Below, piece by piece: positions 6,551 to 6,563 of a stretch of 6,563 nt of DNA. This stretch comes from Oscillospiraceae bacterium (GTDB lineage: Bacteria > Bacillota > Clostridia > Oscillospirales > CAG-272). Under the pieces are notes generated by a model. The model saw only the letters and a program-made list of their open reading frames with translations, did not search any database and was not told the DNA's origin. The first letter of the stretch is position 1. Each line of letters opens with the position of its first letter. The DNA lies in contig WREN01000132.1 of NCBI GenBank assembly GCA_009779295.1, forward strand, positions 1 through 6,563, given 5' to 3'. Both the position numbers and the translations under genes were made by a program.

Positions 6551-6563
6551 GTTGCTCGCTGAA
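6525..6563 (+). CDS. start of a gene leaving the window (phage Gp15-like start possible)
   Basis: An open frame begins at ATG 6525, or at in-frame ATG 6534, and reads MTTMTKLNRLLAE to the edge. It overlaps the stop codon of the upstream frame (6548-6550), a typical coupled arrangement. For the second ATG, GGGG at 6521-6524 could serve as a weak ribosome site. 'KLNRLLAE' at the extreme N-terminus reminds me of phage Gp15-type tail assembly proteins, but 13 residues cannot prove it. Confidence 0.4.
   Translation, partial: MTTMTKLNRLLAE

Overview
The window looks like chromosomal DNA of an anaerobic, clostridia-like Firmicute. The grounds are strong AGGAGG-type ribosome binding sites, moderate G+C coding DNA with A+T-rich spacers, a Gram-positive-style substrate-binding lipoprotein, and a nested 'CCCCTCC..GGAGGGG' repeat of a kind I associate with clostridial metagenome genomes. 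No rRNA, tRNA, CRISPR array, transposase or integrase was seen.

From about 6095 down to position 1 there is one leftward (minus strand) gene series that reads as an operon. A good sigma-A-type promoter (6067-6095) overlaps a 9-bp inverted repeat that could be an operator. The gene order is: a cytoplasmic GH36-like alpha-galactosidase (3979-6000); a cysteine hydrolase of the isochorismatase-like fold with an altered catalytic triad (3165-3956); a lipoprotein solute-binding protein carrying a perfect EF-hand-type calcium loop (1704-3161); a roughly 100-bp nested palindromic repeat (1596-1697); a TIM-barrel amidohydrolase-like protein that has lost its metal ligands (788-1555); and an amidohydrolase with a full ligand set (16-795). 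The last two genes overlap by 8 bp. A further gene appears to start at position 4 and leave the window. Apart from the repeat-containing gap, the spacing is tight (-8 to +22 bp).

The simplest reading is a catabolic operon. A substrate is captured outside the cell by the lipoprotein. An alpha-galactosyl-type bond is cleaved inside, and amide, ester or carboxylic-acid intermediates are handled by the two amidohydrolase-fold proteins and the cysteine hydrolase. The substrate cannot be told from the sequence, and no permease genes are present here.

The right end (6096-6563) holds no intact gene. It is a mosaic: the C-terminal end of an unrecognised minus-strand protein, an N-terminal slice of an aldo/keto reductase (minus strand, both ends missing), and on the plus strand the acidic C-terminal end of a possibly phage-derived protein whose stop overlaps the start of another gene that runs off the edge. 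This is either a decayed rearrangement hotspot or a chimeric join in the assembly.
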